Positions 45,610 through 55,401 of a stretch of 64,000 bases of DNA are shown here, in pieces; within the stretch, counting starts at the first letter, position 1, and each line of letters opens with the position of its first letter. The notes beneath the pieces are model-generated. The model did no database searches and had not been told where the DNA came from. It worked only from the letters and a program-made list of their open reading frames with translations. Origin of the DNA: Methylobacterium sp. E-045 (GTDB lineage: Bacteria > Pseudomonadota > Alphaproteobacteria > Rhizobiales > Beijerinckiaceae). A program made the translations under genes and the position numbers. The stretch lies in assembly GCF_022829685.1 (NCBI RefSeq), contig NZ_JAKSYE010000054.1, positions 62,001 to 126,000 on the forward strand, written 5' to 3'.

Positions 45610-46250
45610 TCAAAGCCCTCCGGTATGAGTTGCGGGGAGGGAGGCGACGGAACGCGCGATCGACAGCAGCACGTCGCGGAATGCGTGCGGGGTGGCCTCG
45701 CGGATCCTCGTCTTGTCCTTGCCGCCGATCATCGCGGCCATGCCGATGCGCCGGGCCTTCGCGTAGCCGTAGCGCTCCAGGGCGATGGGATGCAGGCGCT
45801 GCTCGGCCGGTCCCCATGTCAGGTTCGGCAGATCGGTCCCGACGGCGTAGAGCCACGTCGGCTTGCGCGAGAAGTGCCCGTAGTGTCCCTGTTCGACGTC
45901 GCAGGTCCATCCGCCGTGCATGTCGGCAGCGACCATCCACCAGACCGCGGCGGGCGGTTCAGATTGAACGCGGCCCATGCGTGGCTCTCGGCCGGATGCT
46001 CCAGAACTCCGCCCCAGCGTCGCACGGAAGCCAGCGCCGCGGCGAAGCACCCGTCGTCTTCGCCCTTTTCATACTGATGCGGCTTGCGGGTGCTGCCGTG
46101 CCAGAACTGGCCCCACGGCCGGCAGGGGGAATGGCAGACCACCGGATGCGGGCCGGCATAGGTCCGGGCGTCGCGCGCCTGGACCCAGACATCGACGCCG
46201 GGAAGGTTCGCGTAGCAGCCATCGGGCTGGACGTAGAGGGCGGCGATGGT
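45610..46250 (-). pseudogene. Frameshifted phage-type protein lacking a start codon
   Basis: Two frames join into one protein. The first encodes TIAALYVQPDGCYANLPGVD, PHPVVCHSPCRPWGQFWHG and GGVLEHPAESHAWAAFNL; the second VAADMHGGWTCDVEQGHYGH, FSRKPTWLYAVGTDLPNL and RRIGMAAMIGGKDKTRIREA. The shift is a one-base deletion at about 45933 (GGATGGTC where GGATGGGTC is expected). At the 5' end the protein starts directly with ACC-ATC-GCC; no ATG or GTG precedes it. It appears to be a phage-associated family of unknown function. Its 5' edge faces the tRNA gene. Confidence 0.7.
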
Positions 46251-46263
46251 GGGGGGCGAAAAT

Positions 46264-46280
46264 GAACCTGTAACAGGTTC
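46264..46280. promoter_or_regulatory. 17-bp palindrome at the edge of the cassette
   Basis: GAACCTG-TAA-CAGGTTC is a perfect palindrome apart from its three-base centre, 14 bp outside the 5' edge of the frameshifted phage gene. Its form is typical of phage-repressor or recombination sites. Nothing assigns a ligand. Confidence 0.5.
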
Positions 46281-46352
46281 GCGGCGAGGGCTTTGGGTTC
46301 TAGCGAACCTCTGAGCACCCTCTAAAACCGTCAGCTAACTGCTTGAAATGAA

Positions 46353-46428
46353 TGGTGCCGCAAGAGGGATTCGAACCCCCGACCCCCTCATTACGAATGA
46401 GGTGCTCTACCAGCTGAGCTATTGCGGC
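46353..46428 (-). tRNA. tRNA-Thr (anticodon CGT)
   Basis: 76 bases including the encoded CCA. Acceptor stem GCCGCAA / TTGCGGC, D-arm AGCTCAGCTGGTAGAGC, anticodon stem CCTCA / TGAGG with loop TTCGTAA, and TTCGAAT in the T-loop. Anticodon CGT reads ACG. Its 3' end faces the phage-type cassette, the usual arrangement for an integration target. Confidence 0.95.
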
Positions 46429-46630
46429 GAGATCCGTGGTGTGACGCTGAGTGACGCGCCGGATCGTTGCGGGTTCATATCCGTCCGATCGTCCGATGGC
46501 AAGGCGGTGCGCGGCGTCTTCCTGATGCAACTGTGCCACGCACCGCGCCTCCCGGTCCCTCGGCCCCCCGTGCCGCCTTGACGCGGGGCGGTGCGGCTTC
46601 GAAGGCTCGCGGCGTCTCTCAGGAACCGCC

Positions 46631-47098
46631 ATGTCCCTCATCGCCCGCTTGCGTGCCTATGCCGCCGACGCGTTCGGCCTGTCCGCGAGCCCGGACGAGG
46701 CGGGGGCGGTCGACGAGCGTCTGGCGGCCATCGCCCTACTCGTCCATGTGGCGCGGGTGGACGGCGTCCTCGACGCGGCCGAGTCGGAGCGGCTGTGCCG
46801 CCTCGTCGAGGGACGCTATGCCGGTAACCGCGAGCAGGCCGAGGCGCTCATCGCCCGCGCGGCCAGCGTCGATTCGCAGACCCGCGACATGGCGCTGCTG
46901 GTGGAGATGATGGGCCACGAATTCGGGGAGTCGGAGCGGGCGCGGCTGCTGTCGATGGCCTGGTCCGTGGCGGGGGCCGATGGCACCGTTCATGAATTCG
47001 AGGAGGCGCTGGTCTGGCGGCTCGGCCGCCTGCTCCGGTTCGACGACACGGCGATCCGCCTCGCGCGCGCCGGCTCCGAGACCGGAGCCGTATCGTAG
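46631..47098 (+). CDS. TerB-family protein
   Basis: 155 residues, all helical. The TerB pattern is visible: AIALLVHVARVDGVLDAAE near residue 34 and LLSMAWSVAGADGTVHEFEE near residue 105, with paired acidic residues (DGxxDxxE) that bind a metal. The family is named from tellurite-resistance clusters but most members act in unknown envelope or stress functions; no ter cluster is adjacent. Start follows CAGGAACCGCC. It lies just after the tRNA-Thr. Confidence 0.82.
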   Translation: MSLIARLRAYAADAFGLSASPDEAGAVDERLAAIALLVHVARVDGVLDAAESERLCRLVEGRYAGNREQAEALIARAASVDSQTRDMALLVEMMGHEFGESERARLLSMAWSVAGADGTVHEFEEALVWRLGRLLRFDDTAIRLARAGSETGAVS

Positions 47099-47167
47099 GG
47101 CGGACTTGCATGCGCGATCCCCGGACCCGGCGGTTCGCATCAGGCGTGGCGGAAGGATCGTGGCGCG

Positions 47168-47563
47168 ATGATCGTCAGCTTCACGCTGATCCTCCTGGCC
47201 CAGCTCGTCGGTGAGGCCCTGGCACGGGGAGCGGCGCTTCCGGTGCCCGGCCCCGTCATCGGGATGGCGCTCCTTCTTCTCTTCATGATGGCTCGCGACC
47301 GGTCACGCGGCCAAGCGGACCGCATCCTCGCCGCACCCCTCGTGGACGGTACCCTGGAACGCTCCGGAAAGGGGCTGCTCGCCCATCTCTCGCTGATGTT
47401 CATCCCGGCGGGTGCCGGGATCGTCGGCCGGCTCGACGTGCTCGAAGCCCATGGCGTGGCCCTCGCCTGCGTCATCGTCGTCTCGACGCTGGCCACCCTG
47501 ACGGTGACGGCGCTCACCTTCGTGGCCGTGAAGCGCTGGGTCGCCCCGGAGGACCGGACATGA
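47168..47563 (+). CDS. CidA/LrgA family protein
   Basis: 131 residues with four hydrophobic helices; the first contains LLAQLVGEALARGAALPVPGPVIGMALL, the family signature. CidA/LrgA proteins are holin-like and regulate murein hydrolase export or carbon metabolite transport (with LrgB, glycolate/pyruvate). It overlaps lrgB by four bases (ATGA). Confidence 0.88.
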   Translation: MIVSFTLILLAQLVGEALARGAALPVPGPVIGMALLLLFMMARDRSRGQADRILAAPLVDGTLERSGKGLLAHLSLMFIPAGAGIVGRLDVLEAHGVALACVIVVSTLATLTVTALTFVAVKRWVAPEDRT

Positions 47564-48276
47564 CCGGCGAGTTCGCCCTCTGGGTCTATCTCTCGCGCAC
47601 GCCCCTGCTGTGGCTGACCGTGACTCTTCTGGTCTACGCGGTGGCCGACCGCATCGCCACGGCGACGAACCGACATCCCCTCGCCAATCCCGTCGTGGTC
47701 GCCATCATCCTGATGGCGTGCGTCCTCAAGCTCACGGGGACGCCCTATCCGACCTATTTCGAGGGCGCGCAGTTCGTCCACTTCCTGCTGGGGCCGGCGA
47801 CCGTGGCCCTGGCCATCCCGCTCTACGAGTACCGTGCCACGGTGCTCCGCTCGCTGGCGCCGATGCTGGCGGCCCTCCTCGTCGGCTCGGTGGTGGCGCT
47901 GATCTCGGCGACGACCCTGGGGACCGCGTTGGGCATCCCGCACGACGTCATCGTCGCCTCGGTGCCGAAGTCGGTGACCACCGGCGTCGCCATGGGCATC
48001 GCCCAGAATCTCGGCGGCGATCCGACCCTGGCGGCGGTGCTGGTGATGCTCACCGGCATGACCGGCGGCATCCTCGTCACCCCGCTGATGAACCTGCTTC
48101 GCATCAAGGACATGCGCGCGCGGGGCTTCGCGGCGGGTCTCGCGGCCCATGGCGTCGGGACGGCGAGGGCGTTCCAGGTGAACGAGGTGGCCGGCGCCTT
48201 CGCCGGCATCGCTCTCGGCCTCAACGCCTTCATCACCGCGATCCTGGCGCCGCTCGCGGTGACGTTCCTGCGCTGA
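47560..48276 (+). CDS. LrgB family protein
   Basis: 238 residues, about seven hydrophobic helices. Segments SVPKSVTTGVAMGIAQNLGG and GFAAGLAAHGVGTARAFQ are the family signature. It forms the LrgA/LrgB two-component membrane system. In several bacteria this pair exports or imports small carboxylates, and the window also contains glycolate oxidase genes further on; a link is inference. Start overlaps lrgA. Confidence 0.9.
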   Translation: MTGEFALWVYLSRTPLLWLTVTLLVYAVADRIATATNRHPLANPVVVAIILMACVLKLTGTPYPTYFEGAQFVHFLLGPATVALAIPLYEYRATVLRSLAPMLAALLVGSVVALISATTLGTALGIPHDVIVASVPKSVTTGVAMGIAQNLGGDPTLAAVLVMLTGMTGGILVTPLMNLLRIKDMRARGFAAGLAAHGVGTARAFQVNEVAGAFAGIALGLNAFITAILAPLAVTFLR

Positions 48277-48286
48277 CGCTGGCGCC

Positions 48287-50404
48287 CTACTTGGCGCCCA
48301 CGGCGTCGGGGAGTTCCGTCGGCGTGAAGCGCCCGTCCTGGCCCGGCTTCATGTCGATGCGCGTGTCGTGGAGGGCGTGCAGCGTCGAGCGATGGCCGAT
48401 GGAGACGATGGTGGTCCCCGGCAGGCGCTCGCGCAACATGCGGTAGATGCCGGCCTCGCTCGGCTCGTCGAGGGCGGCGGTGGATTCGTCGAGGAAGAGC
48501 CAGGAGGGCTTCGCCAGCACGGCGCGGGCGATGGCGAGACGCTGCTGCTCGCCGCCCGACAGGCGCTGATCCCAGGCATCGACCTCGTCGAGCCGGTCGG
48601 CGAGTTGCGGCAGCTGCGCGGCGACCAGGGCCTCGCGGATCGCCTCGTCGGAAAACTGGTCGGTGGTGCTCGGATAGACCACGGCGCCGCGCAGGGTCCC
48701 GAGGGGAATGTAGGGCCGCTGCGGCAGCACCAGCGCGGACTGGCCCTCCGGCACGTCGACCCGGCCCTTGCCGAACGGCCAGATGCCGGCGATCGCGCGG
48801 AACAGGGTCGACTTCCCGGACCCGGTCGGACCGGTCAGCAGCGTCGCCGCGCCCTTGTTGAGGGTGAACGTATCGGTGGTGACGATCTCGCGGCCGTCCG
48901 GCAGGGCGAGGGTCAGGCCCGAAGCGGTGACGTTCGGACCTGAACCACTGCCCTGGACGAGGCCGTATCCGGCACCGGAGAGCGCTTCCGCCTTCGTGAT
49001 CGCCCGGTTGAAGGAGGCGAGACGGTTCGTATTAGCCTTGTAGGACGCGATCGTGATGTAGGCATTGATGAAGAAGGACAGGGAGTCCTGCACGCTTCCG
49101 AACGCGCTCGCCGTCTGCTGAAGGCCGCCGAGGGTGATCTTCTTCGCGAAGAAGGACGGGGCCGCCAGGACGAGCGGGAAGACCGCACTGGCCTGGCGGT
49201 AGCTGAAGGTCAGCGCGATCAGTTTGATCCGGCGGAAAATGATGTCGATGTAGTTCTCGACGATGGACTGGAAGAAGGTGCGCAGGCGGACGATCTCGGC
49301 ACGCTCGCCCGCCAGAAGGGCGATCTGCTCGCTGTAGATACGGTTTCTCGCGAGTGAGAACCGGAAGTCGGCCTCCACCTTCTCCTGGCGGAAGTCGAGC
49401 CCGATCAGCGGCTTGCCGACCAGATGCGTCAGCCAGGTTCCGACCACCGCGTAGGCGATGACGAGCCAGACCAGGAAGCCCGGAACGATCGTATCCTCGG
49501 TGAAGGGAAGGATGAAATCGCGCGACAGGGTCCACAGGATGACGAGGAACGAGACGAGTTGCGCCGCTTGCGAGAGAAGCCGGATCGATAGGCTCGCCGT
49601 CTGCTGGATGAACAGGTTCACGTCGCTCTGAATGCGCTGATCCGGATTGTCCGCATGCTCATCCGTGAACGGGATCCTGTAATGCGTGCCGTTGCCGAGC
49701 CAGCGCTGATAGAAGCTGCGCGTCAGCCAGGTTCTCCAGCGGATATGCAGGGAGGAATCGACGTAGAGATCGAACATGCCGAGCACGATGTTGATCACGG
49801 CAAGCGGAATGAAGATCCATACGATCTGGTGCCAGAAGACCGCCGCGTTGTATTCCTGCAGGGAATTATACATGTCGCGGTAGTAGAAATTGAACCGCAG
49901 CGTCAGCGCAACGTCGAGGAAGTTGACGAAAATAGAGAGCGCCACGAGGCGCTGGCCGATACGACCTTCGGTATTGCCGAACCAGCAGAACATCTTGATT
50001 TCCCGCGTCGGCTCGTCGCGGTTCGTGAAATAAGGATCGGTGATGCGCGTGATCGCTCGGATCGGCTCGAGGAAGGACACCGCGAAGACGATGAGGGCGA
50101 ACACCACGGCTGCGGTCGCCGCAAAGGCCGGTGGCAGGAGCGCCGCCACCGTCGCCGGCAGGAGGTTCGCGGTCGCCAGGGCCTTCGAGCCGGCCAGCAG
50201 AACGTACCCGGCCGCGTAGACCGAGATGAACACCTTCAGATAGGCGGAGATGTCGCGCGAAGCGATGAGGATCGCCGCCATGGCGAAGCCGGCCAGCGAA
50301 ACGTACAGAGGCGGCGACAATTCACCGGGCAACACCAGCAACAGGAGGGCGAAGAGCGCCGTGATGGCGGCCTGCAGGCCGAGGCCTGTCCTGAGTACGG
50401 CCAC
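48287..50404 (-). CDS. SbmA/BacA-related ABC transporter with fused ATPase
   Basis: 705 residues from GTG 50404, chosen because GAGGAG lies eight bases upstream; the TTG at 50431 lacks a site. N-terminal membrane region (about 1-400) with many helices and the SbmA/BacA-type core (FYYRDMYNSLQEYNAAVFW, WRTWLTRSFYQRWLG, NPDQRIQSDV). C-terminal ATPase with Walker A GPTGSGKST near 517, signature LSGGEQQR near 619, and Walker B WLFLDESTA near 641. This is the YddA/BclA-like arrangement; relatives move peptides or vitamin B12-like compounds. Direction and substrate are not defined here. Confidence 0.88.
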   Translation of the reverse strand: MAVLRTGLGLQAAITALFALLLLVLPGELSPPLYVSLAGFAMAAILIASRDISAYLKVFISVYAAGYVLLAGSKALATANLLPATVAALLPPAFAATAAVVFALIVFAVSFLEPIRAITRITDPYFTNRDEPTREIKMFCWFGNTEGRIGQRLVALSIFVNFLDVALTLRFNFYYRDMYNSLQEYNAAVFWHQIVWIFIPLAVINIVLGMFDLYVDSSLHIRWRTWLTRSFYQRWLGNGTHYRIPFTDEHADNPDQRIQSDVNLFIQQTASLSIRLLSQAAQLVSFLVILWTLSRDFILPFTEDTIVPGFLVWLVIAYAVVGTWLTHLVGKPLIGLDFRQEKVEADFRFSLARNRIYSEQIALLAGERAEIVRLRTFFQSIVENYIDIIFRRIKLIALTFSYRQASAVFPLVLAAPSFFAKKITLGGLQQTASAFGSVQDSLSFFINAYITIASYKANTNRLASFNRAITKAEALSGAGYGLVQGSGSGPNVTASGLTLALPDGREIVTTDTFTLNKGAATLLTGPTGSGKSTLFRAIAGIWPFGKGRVDVPEGQSALVLPQRPYIPLGTLRGAVVYPSTTDQFSDEAIREALVAAQLPQLADRLDEVDAWDQRLSGGEQQRLAIARAVLAKPSWLFLDESTAALDEPSEAGIYRMLRERLPGTTIVSIGHRSTLHALHDTRIDMKPGQDGRFTPTELPDAVGAK

Positions 50405-50546
50405 GGGCGTCTCCTCAAGTCGGTGATTCAAATGTGCGAATGGGTCTTCGCCCGCCGGATCGGGACCGGATCGTGACGGCGGCAGTGACGGCCGGTCGTG
50501 GCGAGATCGTGGCGGGGGCGGTCGCAGCAGGATGCGTCAGATCGGA

Positions 50547-50921
50547 TCAGGGCCAATCCCAATCGCCGTAATCCGGCTCGCGACATCGGTAGCCGACCGG
50601 GCATTCCGGATTGTCGCGGGTGGGGACGAAGCGGAGTTCCGCGATTTCCGTCATCCCGCACAGGCTGCGGTCGCTGACGAACCGTTCCGTCCGGCCCGGC
50701 TGCTCCGCCCTGCCGGGCTTCTCCGCCTTGCCCGCGGGCGACGACAGGACCGCCGACCCGTCCCGCTTCACGAGCGCCATCGCATCCGCACAGACCATCC
50801 GCATGGTAGAGGGGGGTGCTTGAGCACTGGCCGGGGCTGCGATGGTGACGCAGACGGCGAAGGCGAGGCGTCTCGTCACGATGGCACGGATAACTGGCTT
50901 GTTTCTCACAAGCTTGAGCAT
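50547..50921 (-). CDS. Secreted hypothetical protein (124 aa)
   Basis: 124 residues with a signal peptide (FAVCVTIAAPASAQA). The mature protein has four cysteines (MVCADA, SLCGMT, PECPVGYRCREP), three of them near the C-terminus, and a Lys/Gly/Pro-rich spacer (KAEKPGRAEQPGRTE). A periplasmic disulfide protein is likely. No family recognised. It is codirectional with the ABC transporter gene but 142 bp upstream of its start. Confidence 0.6.
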   Translation of the reverse strand: MLKLVRNKPVIRAIVTRRLAFAVCVTIAAPASAQAPPSTMRMVCADAMALVKRDGSAVLSSPAGKAEKPGRAEQPGRTERFVSDRSLCGMTEIAELRFVPTRDNPECPVGYRCREPDYGDWDWP

Positions 50922-51167
50922 GGCAGTTTTGGTGAGGGACGGGAAGGGCTTGCCGTTTGCTTGCCCTATTCGCGGAGTCTATCCACCACTATCGATGGCG
51001 CCGAGACAGAATAGTCACAGGCCTGTCCTGTCCAAAGCCGGCTTGGCGGGCGCAGCAGCGTCCGCTCGTCGAACGGGGCCGGGCTTGCTCAAGTCGCGGA
51101 CCAGTGAAGCGACCGCCGCCGCTGCAAGACCGGCTCCGCCCCAGGGGGAGCCTCACGGGAGACGACG

Positions 51168-51893
51168 ATGACCGCGGGCATCGAAGACGGGGGTGCGGGG
51201 AGAACCGATCAGGGAGCGCCGTCGCCGGCCGAGCCGGAGCCCTCGGTCAGGTCGGGCCGTGCCCTGGTGCTTCCCCTCTCGCTCGCCATGGGCTGGGGCG
51301 CTCTTCTCGGCTACAGCACCGTTCTGCTCACCGACGACCCGCCGGCGCGCCCGGAGATCGGCACGATCCAGGCGGCGTTCAACGAGCCGGGTCCGTTCGA
51401 GGATCGTGCGGGTGGGTCGCGCTCGCCCCGAGGCAGCGCGCCCTGGTCCGATGTGGGTATCGGCGCCGGTCCGTCGGGCCGGGACGCCACGGTCGCCCCG
51501 CCGGTCCAGCCGGGCGTCCGCCCCGTCGCCCTCCGGCAGGATCCCGAGGTGGCACCCCGTGCCGACGCGCTCACCGCCGCGTCGCCCCCCGTCGAGCCGG
51601 CCGCCTATGTTGGATTGTGGGGGCCCAACGAGAGCGCATGCCGCCGGGGCGCGCGGAGGCGGGGATACATTCCGGCACGGATCACCGAGAGCGGCGCCCG
51701 GGCCGGCAACACCGTGTGCACCTTCCGCGACGGGCGGCGCATCGGCGCGAACTGGAGCGTGTCGGCATCCTGCAGCGACGGCGGCCGGCGCTGGTCGTCC
51801 CAGGTGAAGCTGCTGGTCGACGGCAACCGCCTGACATGGTCGAGCGCCAAGGGCGACGCATCCTACATCCGATGTCATGGCCGCGCGGGATAG
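51168..51893 (+). CDS. Hypothetical membrane-anchored protein (241 aa)
   Basis: 241 residues. A disordered N-terminus is followed by one hydrophobic helix (ALVLPLSLAMGWGALLGYSTVLL, about 32-54), a Pro/Arg-rich linker and a C-terminal beta-domain (about 145-240) with four cysteines (ESACRRG, NTVCTFR, VSASCSDG, SYIRCHG). The C-terminal domain resembles small secreted disulfide domains found in Methylobacterium-like bacteria. No enzyme motif is visible. Periplasm-facing. Function unknown. Confidence 0.6.
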   Translation: MTAGIEDGGAGRTDQGAPSPAEPEPSVRSGRALVLPLSLAMGWGALLGYSTVLLTDDPPARPEIGTIQAAFNEPGPFEDRAGGSRSPRGSAPWSDVGIGAGPSGRDATVAPPVQPGVRPVALRQDPEVAPRADALTAASPPVEPAAYVGLWGPNESACRRGARRRGYIPARITESGARAGNTVCTFRDGRRIGANWSVSASCSDGGRRWSSQVKLLVDGNRLTWSSAKGDASYIRCHGRAG

Positions 51894-51969
51894 GCGCGGG
51901 CGGGATCGCGGATCGCGGCGGTCCGTTCCCTCGATCTCATCACCTCCGGCAGAATCCTGCCCACAACGA

Positions 51970-51997
51970 GAAAGGGCCGTCTTGCGACGACCCTTTC
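51970..51997. terminator. Bidirectional stem-loop between converging genes
   Basis: Stem GAAAGGGCCGTC / GACGACCCTTTC with one mismatch and a four-base loop, between the end of the membrane-anchored protein gene and the end of groEL. The minus-strand side carries A/T at its foot. It can end both transcripts. Confidence 0.65.
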
Positions 51998-52052
51998 CGC
52001 CCTCGCGACGACCGCCGCGAGAGCATCCGTTCCGGGGGAGAGCCTGGACTTC

Positions 52053-53732
<1,680 letters not shown>

Positions 53733-53795
53733 TCACCGAAGGGCGCGCTCGAAGGGCTCGGATGGGAAGAAGGAAGAGGGGGGACGTCGCTGTCT

Positions 53796-54083
53796 TTAAG
53801 CGACGACGCCCATGATGTCGGATTCCTTCATGATCAGGAGGTCCTGACCGTCGATCTTGACTTCGGTGCCGGACCACTTGCCGAACAGCACGCGGTCGCC
53901 GGCCTTCACGTCGAGGGGGTTCACGCGGCCGGCCTCGTCACGGGCGCCCGGGCCGACGGCGACGATCTCGCCCTCTTGCGGCTTCTCTTTCGCGGTATCG
54001 GGGATGATGATGCCCCCCTTGGTCTTCTCTTCGCCTTCGATACGGCGGACGACGACACGGTCGTGCAGCGGACGGAACTTCAT
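53796..54083 (-). CDS. groES: Co-chaperonin GroES
   Basis: 95 residues from ATG 54083; the longer frame upstream is not homologous. [14 protein letters not shown] and the mobile loop [19 protein letters not shown] are standard, followed by [17 protein letters not shown]. Caps the GroEL ring. First gene of the groESL operon, downstream of a CIRCE element at 54153-54179. Confidence 0.98.
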   Translation of the reverse strand: MKFRPLHDRVVVRRIEGEEKTKGGIIIPDTAKEKPQEGEIVAVGPGARDEAGRVNPLDVKAGDRVLFGKWSGTEVKIDGQDLLIMKESDIMGVVA

Positions 54084-54152
54084 GAGCTGCCCTCTTGCTT
54101 CGAATTCATGGATGGCGTTGATGCGGCCGAAGGGCTCGCCCAACCCAGGCTG

Positions 54153-54179
54153 TTAGCACTCCCGAGCGATGAGTGCCAA
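54153..54179 (-). promoter_or_regulatory. CIRCE element (HrcA operator) of groESL
   Basis: TTAGCACTC-N9-GAGTGCCAA matches the CIRCE consensus TTAGCACTC-N9-GAGTGCTAA except for one base (C instead of T) in the second arm. It lies 70 bp upstream of the groES start. HrcA binding here represses groESL until heat shock. Confidence 0.93.
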
Positions 54180-54297
54180 AGCAAGGGCGGAGGTAGGCTC
54201 ATGACCCTTGCGAGTCAAGACGCGGACCACGCGTCATGCCGCGTTCCCGCAGCATGTTCTGCTCTTCGGTCGCTGACAGACGGATGACAATCACCCC

Positions 54298-55299
54298 ATG
54301 ATCAGCCTCCAGGGACCGCAGGGCGCGGTCGAACATTCCGGCGCGGCCACGGGCGGCGGCGTGCCGAGCCACGCGATCTGGATCGATCTGAACGATCCGA
54401 GCACCGAGGAAGCGGAGCATATCGAGGCGGCCACCGGCCTGCGCGTGCCTTCGCGCAAGGCCCTGAGCGAGGTCGAGAATTCGAGCCGGCTGCGGCGGCT
54501 CAAGAACGGGCTCTCGCTCTCCACCCCGATGATCACCTTCGACAAGGTCGATTCACAGCTGACCCCGCTCGGCTTCGTCCTGACCCCGGACCGGCTCATC
54601 ACCGTGCGCTTCAACGAGTTGCGTGCCTTCGAGGAGGTCAAGAAGCGCATCGGTGAGGGCGACGGGGATTGCCGGACCGGCACCGAGATCTTCCTGCTCC
54701 TGGTGGAGGAGCTGGTGGACAGCCTCGCCGACGCCCTGGAGGAGATGGGCGCCGACCTCGACGCGCTCTCCACCCGGATCTTCGATTTCGACGTAAGGGC
54801 AGGGGGCGTCGCCGGCGATTCCGGTAAGACGCCGCGCCGGCGCGATCTGGCGCTGCGCCGAATCCTCCGCAGCGTCGGCCGGCGGGGCAAGGCGCTGGGC
54901 AAGATCCGCTCGAGCCTGCTCGGTCTCGAACGCATCCTCCCCTTCGTCGCCGGCGAATGCGAGCACCTCCTCGGCGCCACTGAGATGCCGCGCTTCGAGA
55001 CCCTGCGCCGGGACATCGCCTCCCTCGACGAATTCGAGATCCGCCTGTCGGAGAACGTGCAGTTCCTCCTCGACGCCACCCTCGGCCTCATCAACATCGA
55101 ACAGAACAACACCTTCCGCGTGCTGACCGTCGTGTCGGTGGTGGGAGTTCCGCCGACCCTGATCGCCTCGATGTACGGCATGAACTTCAAGCACATGCCG
55201 GAACTCGACTGGGCCTATGGCTATCCTTATGGTCTGTCACTGATCGTCATCAGCGCGATCGTTCCCATCGTCTTCTTCAAGCTGCGCGGATGGTTCTGA
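54298..55299 (+). CDS. CorA-family divalent metal transporter
   Basis: 333 residues. Cytoplasmic alpha/beta part, a long helix (about 180-270) and two C-terminal membrane helices. The pore signature YGMNF lies near residue 297 in SMYGMNFKHMPELDWAYGYP. CorA/ZntB channels import Mg2+ or Co2+, or export Zn2+; the sequence does not settle which. It is divergent from groES, separated by the CIRCE region. Confidence 0.9.
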   Translation: MISLQGPQGAVEHSGAATGGGVPSHAIWIDLNDPSTEEAEHIEAATGLRVPSRKALSEVENSSRLRRLKNGLSLSTPMITFDKVDSQLTPLGFVLTPDRLITVRFNELRAFEEVKKRIGEGDGDCRTGTEIFLLLVEELVDSLADALEEMGADLDALSTRIFDFDVRAGGVAGDSGKTPRRRDLALRRILRSVGRRGKALGKIRSSLLGLERILPFVAGECEHLLGATEMPRFETLRRDIASLDEFEIRLSENVQFLLDATLGLINIEQNNTFRVLTVVSVVGVPPTLIASMYGMNFKHMPELDWAYGYPYGLSLIVISAIVPIVFFKLRGWF

Positions 55300-55401
55300 C
55301 GCGGGGCCGACCGGACGGGGTCGGGATTTAGGAGAATCTTTGCCGGCCGGCGCGCAAGGATCGGGAGCAGAGCCGGGCATCCGGCGACCAGAGTCGACCG
55401 C

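Noticed and set aside
41422..46352. A second copy of the tRNA-Thr 3' end as the other attachment site
   Set aside because: Reading the left side of the cassette I found no convincing match to the T-arm or acceptor sequence; the border stays undefined.
48287..50404. ABC transporter as the dedicated exporter of the double-glycine peptides
   Set aside because: It has no N-terminal C39 peptidase region and is of the SbmA/BacA type, about 9 kb away with unrelated genes between.
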